64,000 nt of DNA from Limnohabitans sp. Rim28 (lineage in GTDB: Bacteria > Pseudomonadota > Gammaproteobacteria > Burkholderiales > Burkholderiaceae_C), in contig NZ_ALKN02000014.1 in the NCBI RefSeq assembly GCF_000293865.2, positions 1 to 64,000 on the forward strand, read 5' to 3'. The notes under the pieces were generated by a model, which ran no database searches, had not been told where the DNA came from, and saw only the letters and a list, made by a program, of their open reading frames with translations. Shown here piece by piece: positions 25,016 through 33,253 of the stretch (within the stretch, counting starts at the first letter, position 1; every line of letters begins with the position of its first letter). The translations under genes were made by a program, and so were the position numbers.

Positions 25016-26422
25016 TTAGGAGATCAACAAGATGTCTTTTTCGGCCAGATGATCTGATCGGCTGATACGGCGAGCAAGTCGCTCAGAGGTCGTTTGAACA
25101 AGAGCGCTATATCGCCCACTGAGTCGGGTAACACTCTCATCCTCCGAAGGCTTGATCGCTTTTTTCTCCAGTGGCTTTGCCACTTCTGCTTGTGTATCGA
25201 TTTCCAAATCCTCCGCCACGTCCTCCTCGACCATATTGAGTGGTCGTAGTGGCTGATCAAGTCCGTCAATGGGATTGAGATTTTCTGCAATGCGTGCTTC
25301 GTTTCTGGTGAGCCAGCCGTTCTGAATTCCGCTTTGGTAGTAGCTTGAGCGGCTGGACGCATCGCCGCGCATCAGATTGGCGAAATCAAACTCAATCTCT
25401 ATATCGTCACTCTCAAGAAGTAACTCAGATTGAATGCTAGCCTCCCAGCGCTCAGCCCAAGGCGTCATGGTGTGCATGACGAACTCCAGACTCTGCTGCT
25501 CGATGTTGGAGAAGGTCGCTCTATCAAGATCAGCAATCATGTGCGGTGGCACACGAAAGAGCCGGGCCACGTCGGTGATCTGAAACTTGCGCAGTTCCAG
25601 AAACTGGGCGTCTTTGTTTGTGACGCCCACTTCGTGAAACTTCATGCCGTTTTCCAACACCAGGACCTTGCCCCGGTTGGAGCCGGACTGCGCCTGCTGA
25701 TAAGACTCACGAAACACCTTCTTGGCCTCGGAGTCCTTGAACGAGCCAGGAAATTCAATCCACCCTCCTGTGGGCTTGGCGTCATTGGCAAAGAAACGTG
25801 CACCATAGCCTTGGGCTGCTAGTGCAGTACCCAGATTCTCCCGGGCAAGCTCAATCGGGCTCATACCCATCAAGCCGTCCGAGGACAGGCCACGCAAGTG
25901 CCAGACCTCCCCTCTTGGCAAGATCACCTCAGTGCCAGAACGATCGCTAATTCGGTAGCGGTATTCACCTGATGGCAACAACTCAATCTTGACCCGGTCC
26001 GGGTGGATCGGCATGAGTTCGATGATCTCGCCGCGCGGGTTGGTGATGATCTGGTTAAAGGCGTTACCGCGCAAAGCCAGGTGTCCTTGCAGCATCTCGC
26101 GCCACTCAAAAGGATTTTGAAACCGGTTCGGCCGCTTGGCCATTAAGCGGTAAAGCCAGTGGTCCGTGACCCTGTCCTTGCCGCCGTCAGGGCGGCGCTG
26201 GTAAACCACCAATGGCAGTGATGCAATTGTTTCGGCCAGTATCCGCACACAGGCATACACAGCAGCTAGGCGCAGCGCGCTATCGGGCGAGACGCGCATG
26301 CCACTGCTGGTACGCGCAGACACTGACTCGAATGAAAAGTCACCCCATGGCGAACGATCTCCACCTGAGGCGTTGGAGCTACCAGATCCGCGAAAGCGAT
26401 CAAAAAAGGTAAACAGTCCCAT
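25016..26422 (-). CDS. Portal protein, HK97 family
   Basis: A 468-residue portal protein that forms the dodecameric DNA gate and packaging motor base. Typical features are SALRLAAVYACVRILAETIASLPLVVY, the GRGDAFN-like LALRGNAFNQIITNPRGEI, WHLRGLSSDGLMGMSPIELA and QFTDVARLFRVPPHMI with the SNIEQQSLEFV motif. The C-terminal 80 residues are charged and probably flexible. It sits between the terminase and protease genes as in HK97. Confidence 0.93.
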   Translation of the reverse strand: MGLFTFFDRFRGSGSSNASGGDRSPWGDFSFESVSARTSSGMRVSPDSALRLAAVYACVRILAETIASLPLVVYQRRPDGGKDRVTDHWLYRLMAKRPNRFQNPFEWREMLQGHLALRGNAFNQIITNPRGEIIELMPIHPDRVKIELLPSGEYRYRISDRSGTEVILPRGEVWHLRGLSSDGLMGMSPIELARENLGTALAAQGYGARFFANDAKPTGGWIEFPGSFKDSEAKKVFRESYQQAQSGSNRGKVLVLENGMKFHEVGVTNKDAQFLELRKFQITDVARLFRVPPHMIADLDRATFSNIEQQSLEFVMHTMTPWAERWEASIQSELLLESDDIEIEFDFANLMRGDASSRSSYYQSGIQNGWLTRNEARIAENLNPIDGLDQPLRPLNMVEEDVAEDLEIDTQAEVAKPLEKKAIKPSEDESVTRLSGRYSALVQTTSERLARRISRSDHLAEKDILLIS

Positions 26423-26426
26423 CAGT

Positions 26427-28139
26427 TCAGAGCAACATCAACTCGTAGTCGGATCCCAGCACCACCGAGTCTCCCGGTTTGATTGCCCTTGAAAGGGCCA
26501 TGATCAGTGCCACGATGCCGTCGATCTTGTTTTCTGCTCGCTCCTTGCGTGGGTAAATGTTGTCTTTGGCGTCCAGGTGGGCCACCACGTTGCTGACCAT
26601 CCAACCCAGAACCGGGTCACCGTCGTGAACCAATTTCTTTTGAAGCACCAGGGCTTCAAGCGCCTTCATCGGTTCTGAGAAATTCAGCACCGTCGGACGC
26701 ACTTCAATCATGGGCAGCCCCTCACTCAACATTCGGGTCGAGAGTTGCGTCGCCTGAAACGGATCAAACGCGACTGCCTGAACAGCAAAGCGAGAGGACA
26801 GATCATTCAGATCCGCTTCGATCCAACTGAAATCAATCACATTGCCCGGCGTCACGGTGAGGCGTCCGGTATGCATCCATCCCGGGTACTGACTGTTGCC
26901 GTTGGCATTGACCGTGTCCTCTGGCAGGTAGTACTTGCCGAAGACTACGAATGCGTCAGCAATCTCGGGATGGGCAAACACAATCACCAATGCCGCAATG
27001 TCTGTCTTGCTGGCCAAGTCCAGACCCACCCAGCAGGGCTGGCCAACAAAGGACTCGATGTCCAGGTCCTGATCAGCACAGGCGTCCCAGGAGCGCATGT
27101 CCATCCATGCAGTGTCAGCGTTGACCCACTCGTTCAAGTGCTTGGTCTTGAAGTTGTTCATTGCACTGGGCAACTGCATGGCCTTGGCCTGCAGCGGTCC
27201 CAGGATTTCCGGGCGCACCGAGATACCCCAGTTGGGGTTGGCCTTCATCAGCGAGTCTTCGCTGGTCCAGTCGTCCCCGTCGTCCAGCCCGTAGACGATG
27301 CCAAACTGGCTGTCGTCCTCGAACACACCATCGAGTAGTCGAGTTACAAAGGTGCGTACCTCGTAGCAAATGCCTGCGCGATTGCTGCCAGCGGTGGTGA
27401 TCACCCACAAGAGCGAGTTGTCTCGCTTGCCGGTACCGGTCTCCACAACGTCGTAGACGGTGCGAGTCTTATGGGCGTGCAGTTCATCAATGCAGCCGAA
27501 GTGAATGTTCAGGCCGTCGAGCGTAGATCCCTCTGCCGAGAGCGCTTCAAACTTTGAGCCGGTATGCAGCACGTTCATGTTGTGCGCACCAACGTTGACA
27601 GAGAACCGGCTGCGAAAGCCCTGTGACCTGCGCGCCATGGTCTGCGCATCACCAAACACAATGCGCGCCTGGTCGCGGGTGGTGGCCAGAGAGTAAACCT
27701 CTGCACCACCTTCACCATCGGCGGCCAGCATATACAGCGCAAGCGCAGACGACAGGGTCGACTTAGCGTTGCCACGTGGCACCTCAATGTACGAGCGCCG
27801 AAAGCGGCGATTACCGTCAGGCTTGACCCATCCAAATACGGTGGTCAGGATGAACACCTGCCAAGGCTCCAACTTGATCGTTTCGCCTGCCAGCGGCCCC
27901 TTGACGTGGGGCAGGCGTTCAATGAACGCGCACAGGTTGTCAGCGGGATGGAATTCCCGCCCGTCCTTGTCGGTGAGCTTTGGGTTGAACTGGTAGGGAC
28001 TTGCCTTGCCCTTGAACTTTGCCAGATCATTCAACTGCCGTTGGCATGCACGCTGGACCCATTTGCAGGTCAGGATGTCACCGGCAACGACTGCCTGTGC
28101 ATACTTGCGGGCAACGGCGGCGTAGTTATCTGCTGCCAA
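26427..28139 (-). CDS. Terminase large subunit
   Basis: A 570-residue packaging ATPase/nuclease. The Walker A-like motif PRGNAKST is at about residues 121-128, with a Walker B-type CIDEL in HFGCIDELHAHKT. The C-terminal nuclease domain begins at WVGLDLASKTDIAALVIVF with its first acidic residue. It is of the phage terminase_1 type that pairs with a P27-like small subunit. The start is a TTG at 28139; no Met occurs before the conserved region, so the TTG is likely real. It lies 9 bp after the small-subunit stop. Confidence 0.93.
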   Translation of the reverse strand: MAADNYAAVARKYAQAVVAGDILTCKWVQRACQRQLNDLAKFKGKASPYQFNPKLTDKDGREFHPADNLCAFIERLPHVKGPLAGETIKLEPWQVFILTTVFGWVKPDGNRRFRRSYIEVPRGNAKSTLSSALALYMLAADGEGGAEVYSLATTRDQARIVFGDAQTMARRSQGFRSRFSVNVGAHNMNVLHTGSKFEALSAEGSTLDGLNIHFGCIDELHAHKTRTVYDVVETGTGKRDNSLLWVITTAGSNRAGICYEVRTFVTRLLDGVFEDDSQFGIVYGLDDGDDWTSEDSLMKANPNWGISVRPEILGPLQAKAMQLPSAMNNFKTKHLNEWVNADTAWMDMRSWDACADQDLDIESFVGQPCWVGLDLASKTDIAALVIVFAHPEIADAFVVFGKYYLPEDTVNANGNSQYPGWMHTGRLTVTPGNVIDFSWIEADLNDLSSRFAVQAVAFDPFQATQLSTRMLSEGLPMIEVRPTVLNFSEPMKALEALVLQKKLVHDGDPVLGWMVSNVVAHLDAKDNIYPRKERAENKIDGIVALIMALSRAIKPGDSVVLGSDYELMLL

Positions 28140-28148
28140 AGTTCAGTC

Positions 28149-28607
28149 TCAGCCTGCTATGTCCGCCCAAGGATCGAGATCGATCTGGGTATCTGTGGGC
28201 TGTGTGATACGCGAACGAGAGGCTGGCGTAAATCCCATCTCCACCGCTGCCTTGGTCATGATCTGGGCCTGCTTGTTGGCGATGGCCAAGTACGGCGACT
28301 GCATCGGCACACCGGTGTTCGGCGCTTTGATCAGCAGACCCGTCTTGGTGATTCCGATCTGGGCCTTGCGGTACAAGTCAGCGGCGCAGGACCAAACCTC
28401 CAGCACCGACATATCGAGTTTGCGCAGCAAATGCTCAGGCGCGCTCTCAATGGCATAGCGCCAGGCCTGCTTGGCCCCGTCGGACATGTACTCGGGCGGC
28501 GCAACCAGATCCCCTTGGGGCTGCGGCTCATGCGGGTTGGTCCTGCACTTTTGCAGGGTTCCCCTGAGCTTTTTGATCTCCGTCGGGAGTGGTTTTCTTC
28601 CGGCCAT
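28149..28607 (-). CDS. Terminase small subunit, P27 family
   Basis: A 152-residue protein of the P27 small terminase family, which recognises the packaging site. AGRKPLPTEIKKLRGT at the N-terminus, WRYAIESAPEHLLRKLDMSVLE and the C-terminal GFTPASRSRI are characteristic. It lies just upstream of the large subunit. The DNA upstream (28608-29044) is the expected place for cos. Confidence 0.9.
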   Translation of the reverse strand: MAGRKPLPTEIKKLRGTLQKCRTNPHEPQPQGDLVAPPEYMSDGAKQAWRYAIESAPEHLLRKLDMSVLEVWSCAADLYRKAQIGITKTGLLIKAPNTGVPMQSPYLAIANKQAQIMTKAAVEMGFTPASRSRITQPTDTQIDLDPWADIAG

Positions 28608-28667
28608 CTGGGTTCAGTCGTTGGTAATCGTTAATATGGAGGCTTCAAACCCACCGGAAAACTCCCA

Positions 28668-28895
28668 GTGCGCAAAGCCGACGTCATCTCAAAATGCCTC
28701 GTTCAGTCCGCTCTGGCGGCTGATATGAAAGCTGGGCGTGAGGCGGTTCGATCTGCGTTTGACAAGAGCGTGACGGACAAAAGCTTTTCCAAATGGAACA
28801 GCGTCGTTGAAGAAAACGTCGCCAACTCCATCATTCGCTCGGTGGGGAAATCCAAAGCCATCAATATTGAAAAGTTCATCGCCGATCTCAACTGA
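28668..28895 (+). CDS. Possible small protein opposite to the packaging genes
   Basis: A 75-residue frame starting at a GTG (RKADVISKCLVQSALAADM). The composition looks protein-like: two amphipathic helices, AGREAVRSAFDKSVTD and NVANSIIRSVGKSKAINIEKF. No family is recognised. It runs against the surrounding minus-strand genes, in the region where the cos site is expected. It may be a real small gene or a chance frame; no clear ribosome-binding site is seen. Confidence 0.35.
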   Translation: MRKADVISKCLVQSALAADMKAGREAVRSAFDKSVTDKSFSKWNSVVEENVANSIIRSVGKSKAINIEKFIADLN

Positions 28896-29026
28896 TCGGC
28901 TCTTAGCCCCGACCGGCGAGGCCCGGCATTAGGCTGCCTTCGGGCAACCCCCCTAGGTTTCAATTTGCACGCGCAAAAATCTTGGCAGGCGCACGCATCT
29001 TTGGCCGCCGTCTGTAGAGATTGAGA

Positions 29027-29041
29027 CCCCCCCGGGGGGGG
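29027..29041. other. C7G8 palindromic run, candidate cos-region element
   Basis: Seven C followed by eight G form a perfect GC palindrome directly behind the HNH gene and about 420 bp upstream of the small terminase gene. In HK97-like phages the HNH gene flanks the cohesive-end site. Whether this is the cut site, a hairpin or partly a homopolymer artefact cannot be told from sequence alone. Confidence 0.3.
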
Positions 29042-29044
29042 TAG

Positions 29045-29410
29045 TCAGCCCCGACCTGCAGTCTCACGCGCCGTCTTTCGGTTGTGACATGAGACGCACA
29101 GCCCTTGCAGATTGACCCAGTCAAAGCGCTCGCCGCCGTCCTTGAGCGGCCTGATGTGGTCGGCAACCTTGGCAGCCACCACCAGACCCGCCCCCTTGCA
29201 CGCCACACACAGCGGGTGTTCACGCAGGAATGCAGCACGTACCTCACGCCAGCGCGCGGACTGGTAGAAGCCCAGCTCAGTATCAAAGCCACGCCTGGCA
29301 CGCCCGTAGTCCCGGTGCACCTTGGGGCGGTGCTGCTCGCAGTAGCCGGGCTTGTCCAGCACCAACGCGCAGGCGGGGTGACGGCATGGTGTCGGGGCAC
29401 TGCGGGGCAT
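29045..29410 (-). CDS. HNH endonuclease, HK97 gp74-like
   Basis: A protein of about 121 residues. The C-terminal HNH/beta-beta-alpha-metal fold is seen as HPLCVACKGAG, VADHIRPLKDGG (first catalytic His) and NLQGLCVSCHNRKTA, with two Cys pairs likely binding zinc. An extra N-terminal CxxxxC/CxxH segment occurs. HNH proteins next to terminase stimulate cos cleavage and packaging in HK97-type phages. The ATG at 29410 is used; a TTG at 29446 is in frame. Confidence 0.9.
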   Translation of the reverse strand: MPRSAPTPCRHPACALVLDKPGYCEQHRPKVHRDYGRARRGFDTELGFYQSARWREVRAAFLREHPLCVACKGAGLVVAAKVADHIRPLKDGGERFDWVNLQGLCVSCHNRKTARETAGRG

Positions 29411-29539
29411 AGCGGCTCGGTATTGGCGTGTAAGCAACTCAATCAAAAAACTAATCGCAATTGATGCAGATAAAGCTTGGCTTCACTTGGATTCAGAGCG
29501 TTCATAGGAACGTCATCAACAACCCAAGGAGCTTTGCAA

Positions 29540-29746
29540 ATGACCTACACCACACAGTTCACCGTCGACGAGGTCGGGTTCATCCAGATCGCGCTCACCA
29601 AGGTACTGGCAGCCGCCGCACGTGGGGAACTTGACCTCAACCTGCTGGCCCGCGAGGAGCTGGCCTCACGCGGCCTTGATACCCAAGGCGAGTGGGTCGG
29701 CTTTGACCGCGCCCGCCAGATCCACCAGGTGCGGGGAGCCAAGTGA
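29540..29746 (+). CDS. Small phage protein, unknown
   Basis: A 68-residue protein starting TYTTQFTVDEVGFIQIALTKV. The start is fixed by AAGGAG nine bases upstream. No family is recognised. It is the first of three plus-strand genes (with DUF6900 and DUF3489 proteins), coupled to the next by a TGATG overlap. Such small sets occur in other proteobacterial prophages; their role is unknown. Confidence 0.65.
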   Translation: MTYTTQFTVDEVGFIQIALTKVLAAAARGELDLNLLAREELASRGLDTQGEWVGFDRARQIHQVRGAK

Positions 29747-29934
29747 TGGACGCCAAAACATTGGAGCGTCTGCTCAACCAAATCGCCGCAGAGCATCTGC
29801 ACATCGACACGCTGGCAACACGCAACAGCGACCGCCTGGACTTTCATGAAGTCAGCGTCTGGGGCCTCAAAGAAGCCCTGCAAGCCGCATTCACGGCTGG
29901 CCAGCAATCCAAACAAACAACCCAACCAAACTGA
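29746..29934 (+). CDS. DUF6900 family small protein
   Basis: A 62-residue protein with LERLLNQIAAEHLHIDTLATRNSDRLDFHEVSVWGLKEAL, which matches the DUF6900 pattern. The family is mostly found on phages and plasmids and has no known function. The ATG shares a base with the stop of the upstream gene (TGATG), and GGGGAG precedes it. The DUF3489 gene follows 14 bp later. Confidence 0.75.
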   Translation: MDAKTLERLLNQIAAEHLHIDTLATRNSDRLDFHEVSVWGLKEALQAAFTAGQQSKQTTQPN

Positions 29935-29948
29935 TACCGGAGGTCAAC

Positions 29949-30425
29949 ATGAAACTCACACCCAGCCAAACCTTGCTTCTCAACGCTGCAGCCAGCCATC
30001 CTCAGCATGTGCTGACCGACTTCCCGTCCAACCTCAAAGGTGGTGCATTGATCAAGGTGCTGACCAGCCTTGGCAATGAAGGCCTGATCAGACCCCACAG
30101 CAAAGGACCAGAGGGCTCTACCCGTTTTGCCATCACCGTTGCAGGCTTGAAGGCCATTGGTATTGAGCCACCGGCCAAACCCAAACGCGAAGGCAGCAAA
30201 CAGTCGGTACTCATCGATCTGATGAAACGCCCCGAAGGTGCAACCCTCCCTCAAATGGTGGAGGCCACAGGATGGCAGGCGCACACGGTGCGCGGTTGTA
30301 TGGCTGGAACTTTGAAAAAGAAGCTGGGCCTGACCATCGACTCCGTCAAAGAGAGCGGTGGTGAGCGGGTCTACAGGGTCTCACCCTCTAGCTCGCTCCC
30401 CACAGCATCAGCTAAAACAGACTGA
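29949..30425 (+). CDS. DUF3489 family protein
   Basis: A 158-residue protein. The N-terminal 70 residues look like a winged-helix segment (LTPSQTLLLNAAASHPQHVL; LIKVLTSLGNEGLI). The C-terminal part is the DUF3489 domain (VLIDLMKRPEGATLPQMVEATGWQAHTVRG, then GTLKKKLGL), a second HTH-like unit. A DNA-binding role is plausible but not shown. Its last 55 bp overlap the convergent methyltransferase gene. Confidence 0.82.
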   Translation: MKLTPSQTLLLNAAASHPQHVLTDFPSNLKGGALIKVLTSLGNEGLIRPHSKGPEGSTRFAITVAGLKAIGIEPPAKPKREGSKQSVLIDLMKRPEGATLPQMVEATGWQAHTVRGCMAGTLKKKLGLTIDSVKESGGERVYRVSPSSSLPTASAKTD

Positions 30426-31657
30426 CCTTGCGGCGATAGATCTGCAAATGCAGAGCCATCCGCTTCACGGGTGGCTTTTTGTCCTGTGTATTCCTCCCAA
30501 CGCTTGACGATAACGTCCACGTACTTGGGATCCATCTCCATGAGACGGGCTTGGCGATTCGTTTTCTCGCATGCAATGAGCGTTGTGCCAGATCCGCCAA
30601 ACAAATCGATCACGATGTCGCGTGTCTTGGATGAGTTCTTGATGGCACGCTCGACCAACTCCACCGGCTTCATCGTCGGGTGTAAATCGTTCACACGGGG
30701 CTTGTTGTAATTCCAAATGTCTGACTGGTCGCGGTCACCGCACCAGAAGTGTTTTGCGCCATCTTTCCAACCATAAAGGATTGGCTCGTACTGGCGCTGG
30801 TAGTCGGCGCGTCCAAGCGTAAAAGTGTTCTTGGCCCAGATCACAAATGTGGACCACTTGCCGCCCGCATCAAGCCAGGCTTTTTGCAAGGTGTGCAACT
30901 CAGAGGAGCTCATGCACACATAGCAGGCTCCTTTGGTGACCACCAACAAGTTGACGCAGGCGTCGTAGAGGAACTTATAGAACCCATCTCCTAGCGCATC
31001 GTTCATGATGCGACGGTCCTTGCCTCGCATCTTGTCTTTGGCGCTGTTGCCGTAGTCCACGTTGTAGGGTGGATCGGTGAAAGCCATGTCGGCGAGCTGG
31101 CCATTCATCAGTCGCTCCACATCGGAGAGCACGGTGGAGTCACCACACAGCAAACGGTGCTGACCCAAGACCCACACATCACCTGTTTTGGAAACAGGTT
31201 CGGCTGGCAACTCGGGTACTGCATCGTCTTCGGTCAGGCCCGTGGTGTCGCCATCACCGTTGAGCAAACGCTCAAGCTCTTCATCACCAAAGCCCATCAA
31301 CTCCAGATTGAAGTCAGCCTCATCGAGTTCGGCAATCTCAAGCTTGAGCAACTCTTCGTCCCAGCCAGCGTTTGCAGCGATGCGGTTGTCGGCCAGGATG
31401 TAGGCTTTCTTTTGAATTGCGGTGAGGTGGCCCAGCTCAATCACGGGCACTTCAGTCAGTGCAAGTTTGCGCGCTGCAGCCAAGCGTCCGTGTCCTGCGA
31501 TCACGCCTTTGTCCCCATCTGTCAGGATCGGATTGGTAAAACCAAACTCGGAGATGGATGCGGCAATTTGTGCCACCTGGTCATCGCTGTGGGTGCGGGC
31601 GTTTCGCGCATACGGGATGAGCGAATTCACCGCGACCATTCGGATCTCGGGTGTCAT
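30371..31657 (-). CDS. DNA methyltransferase with an N-terminal ParB-like domain
   Basis: A protein of about 428 residues. The N-terminal 110 residues have the ParB/Spo0J-like fold (LIPYARNARTHSDDQVAQIAASI; ADNRIAANAGWDEELLKLEI). The C-terminal part is a type II N4/N6 DNA methyltransferase with DPPYN (catalytic) in TDPPYNVDYGNS, and FGGSGTTLIACE for SAM binding. The order of these motifs is that of beta-class enzymes. No cognate restriction gene is adjacent, so the enzyme likely protects phage DNA or regulates it. The ATG at 31657 is chosen over a TTG at 31768. Confidence 0.9.
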   Translation of the reverse strand: MTPEIRMVAVNSLIPYARNARTHSDDQVAQIAASISEFGFTNPILTDGDKGVIAGHGRLAAARKLALTEVPVIELGHLTAIQKKAYILADNRIAANAGWDEELLKLEIAELDEADFNLELMGFGDEELERLLNGDGDTTGLTEDDAVPELPAEPVSKTGDVWVLGQHRLLCGDSTVLSDVERLMNGQLADMAFTDPPYNVDYGNSAKDKMRGKDRRIMNDALGDGFYKFLYDACVNLLVVTKGACYVCMSSSELHTLQKAWLDAGGKWSTFVIWAKNTFTLGRADYQRQYEPILYGWKDGAKHFWCGDRDQSDIWNYNKPRVNDLHPTMKPVELVERAIKNSSKTRDIVIDLFGGSGTTLIACEKTNRQARLMEMDPKYVDVIVKRWEEYTGQKATREADGSAFADLSPQGQSVLADAVGSELEGETL

Positions 31658-31879
31658 AGGGAAGCTTTCGGGTTGGAGCGCAGCTTGCAGGTCAACCAGC
31701 GAGGGCTGCTTGCAAGCGCGGTAAATGCGGGGAAGTGAAGACCCAAACAAAACGCCCACAAGGCGCAAACCGTGTGGGCGTAATTTGAGTGATTAGCTGA
31801 ATGCTACCGCTTCGATATATACCGCGTCAAGGGGTTTTCGTGCGATTTATTCATCGACTAAATACCCTGTACTTTTAAC

Positions 31880-32392
31880 TCACGATTTACCCACCATGGC
31901 CTTGATGTCCTTCATCAAAAGGAACAGGTGAAACGGATCAGATGGGCTGGGTTCAAACTCCCAATTGAGATACCACTGCCTGGCAGTCTCGTCCTTTGCA
32001 TGCACCAGCAGTGCACGAATTCCGGCAATGTCTGCCGCTTGTGCAGTGCGCAGCAGCGCGTCTTTGAGCAGTGCTTTGCCAAGCCCAGCGCCTTGGTGCT
32101 GAAGGTCCACCGCAAGCCGGGCCAGAATCATCACCGGCACGGGGTGCTGTGGAATACCTTTGGTTACACGAGGTGCCGCACTGGAAGGCTCAACGCTACC
32201 AACCGCCAAACTGTAGAAACCAACGACCGAGCCCGAATGGCAACTCACGTAGGTTTGCGCGCTATTAGATTTTTGGTTGACGAGCGCAAAGCGCTGCAAA
32301 AACTGATTCAGTGCGCTCTGGCCACAGTCGAAGGACTCAACGGTGTCCGAGCCGGCCAGTTTGCGAACTGGCTCGTAAGCATGCGAACTCAA
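31880..32392 (-). CDS. GNAT acetyltransferase toxin, TacT-like
   Basis: A 170-residue GNAT protein. FDCGQSALNQFLQRFA near the start, then VVGFYSLAVGSV, ILARLAVDLQHQGAGLGKALLKDAL (acetyl-CoA loop) and KDETARQWYLNWEFEPSP match the TacT/AtaT family. These toxins acetylate aminoacyl-tRNA to stop translation. The gene follows the DUF1778 antitoxin with a TTGA overlap, so the start is a TTG; no later Met precedes the conserved core. The pair probably stabilises the prophage or acts in defence. Confidence 0.9.
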   Translation of the reverse strand: MSSHAYEPVRKLAGSDTVESFDCGQSALNQFLQRFALVNQKSNSAQTYVSCHSGSVVGFYSLAVGSVEPSSAAPRVTKGIPQHPVPVMILARLAVDLQHQGAGLGKALLKDALLRTAQAADIAGIRALLVHAKDETARQWYLNWEFEPSPSDPFHLFLLMKDIKAMVGKS

Positions 32393-32667
32393 CCAAGCAG
32401 CCCCGGCTCAGACAAAAGCTTCTTGAGCTTGGGCTTGGCACTCACGGGCTGGTCAAGTGCAGCCTGAAACGCCAACCACTTGTCGTCGCTTAGCTCGAAA
32501 CGGGTGCGGTCAGCCAAGGTCTGGTTAGCCGCGATGATGCCCGCGTCAAGCAGAAACTCGCTCACATTTTTGTGCGCCACGCGCGCCGCTTCCTGAAGCA
32601 ATTGCTTCACAGGCGTGCTGGCTCGCACATCAATGCGCTCAGATTTGGAATGAATGACTGCGGTCAT
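32389..32667 (-). CDS. DUF1778 (TacA-like) antitoxin
   Basis: A 92-residue ribbon-helix-helix antitoxin. The N-terminal SERIDVRASTPVKQLLQEAARVAHKNVSEFLLD binds DNA, and the C-terminal part (LSDDKWLAFQAALDQP, then KPKLKKLLSEPG) wraps the GNAT toxin. The antitoxin-first order and overlap are those of TacAT modules. The ATG at 32667 is preceded by AAGGGG; longer in-frame starts overlap the next gene and are unlikely. Confidence 0.9.
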   Translation of the reverse strand: MTAVIHSKSERIDVRASTPVKQLLQEAARVAHKNVSEFLLDAGIIAANQTLADRTRFELSDDKWLAFQAALDQPVSAKPKLKKLLSEPGLLG

Positions 32668-32731
32668 GGCGACCCCTTTTTTGAAAAGTTGACCCATCAT
32701 AGCGTCCGGACAACGTCCTGACAAGCGTTTT

Positions 32732-33253
32732 TTAACGACTGTACCCGTAATGCACCGCCAACACACCCAATGCGCCAACCAAAATGCCCTTGGCCTCGTA
32801 CTGGTTGAGTGTGCGTCCGTTCCAACCTTCCTGAGCAGACCACTCCTTCACGCTTTGACCCAAACCGGCCACGTGCCAGACAGCGCAACCACCGGGGCTA
32901 CTGATACCACCCACTGCATCGAGCGCCTCACCCAACCGCTTTCTAGCCCAGGCACAGCGCTCTGTCATCGTGTCCTGCCAATGACCACCAGGTATGCGAT
33001 CAAGCGGTGGTGAGCCCGCTGAACTTAGCTGAGCAAAAACAAATGTGCGAGAGAAGTCCTGACCCGCGTCGTGCATCTGCGCCGTGATCGCGCCATTGCG
33101 CATCAAAAGGCCGAGCGAGTCGACAGTCCGGAAATGCTCGGTGCGAAAGCTGGTGCCTTCCTCCGCCTCACTGATCCACTCACCAACCCGACCGCCGGGC
33201 AGACTCACCAAAGTGCCATGGGTCAATGGCTGTGCAACTTGCTTTTTAGCCAT
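32732..33253 (-). CDS. DUF6456-like phage protein
   Basis: A 173-residue protein with a C-terminal helical domain (CAWARKRLGEALDAVGG; WNGRTLNQYEAKGILVGALGVLAVHYGY) resembling DUF6456. The middle contains RTVDSLGLLMRNGAITAQMHDAGQDFSRTF. A regulatory role has been suggested for similar phage proteins, but I cannot establish it here. GGAGG precedes the ATG, and the gene overlaps the RuvC-like gene by 8 bp. Confidence 0.55.
   Translation of the reverse strand: MAKKQVAQPLTHGTLVSLPGGRVGEWISEAEEGTSFRTEHFRTVDSLGLLMRNGAITAQMHDAGQDFSRTFVFAQLSSAGSPPLDRIPGGHWQDTMTERCAWARKRLGEALDAVGGISSPGGCAVWHVAGLGQSVKEWSAQEGWNGRTLNQYEAKGILVGALGVLAVHYGYSR

Noticed and set aside
29105..29464. A plus-strand frame of 119 codons over the HNH gene
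   Set aside because: It is antisense to a clear HNH domain; the frame is a shadow.
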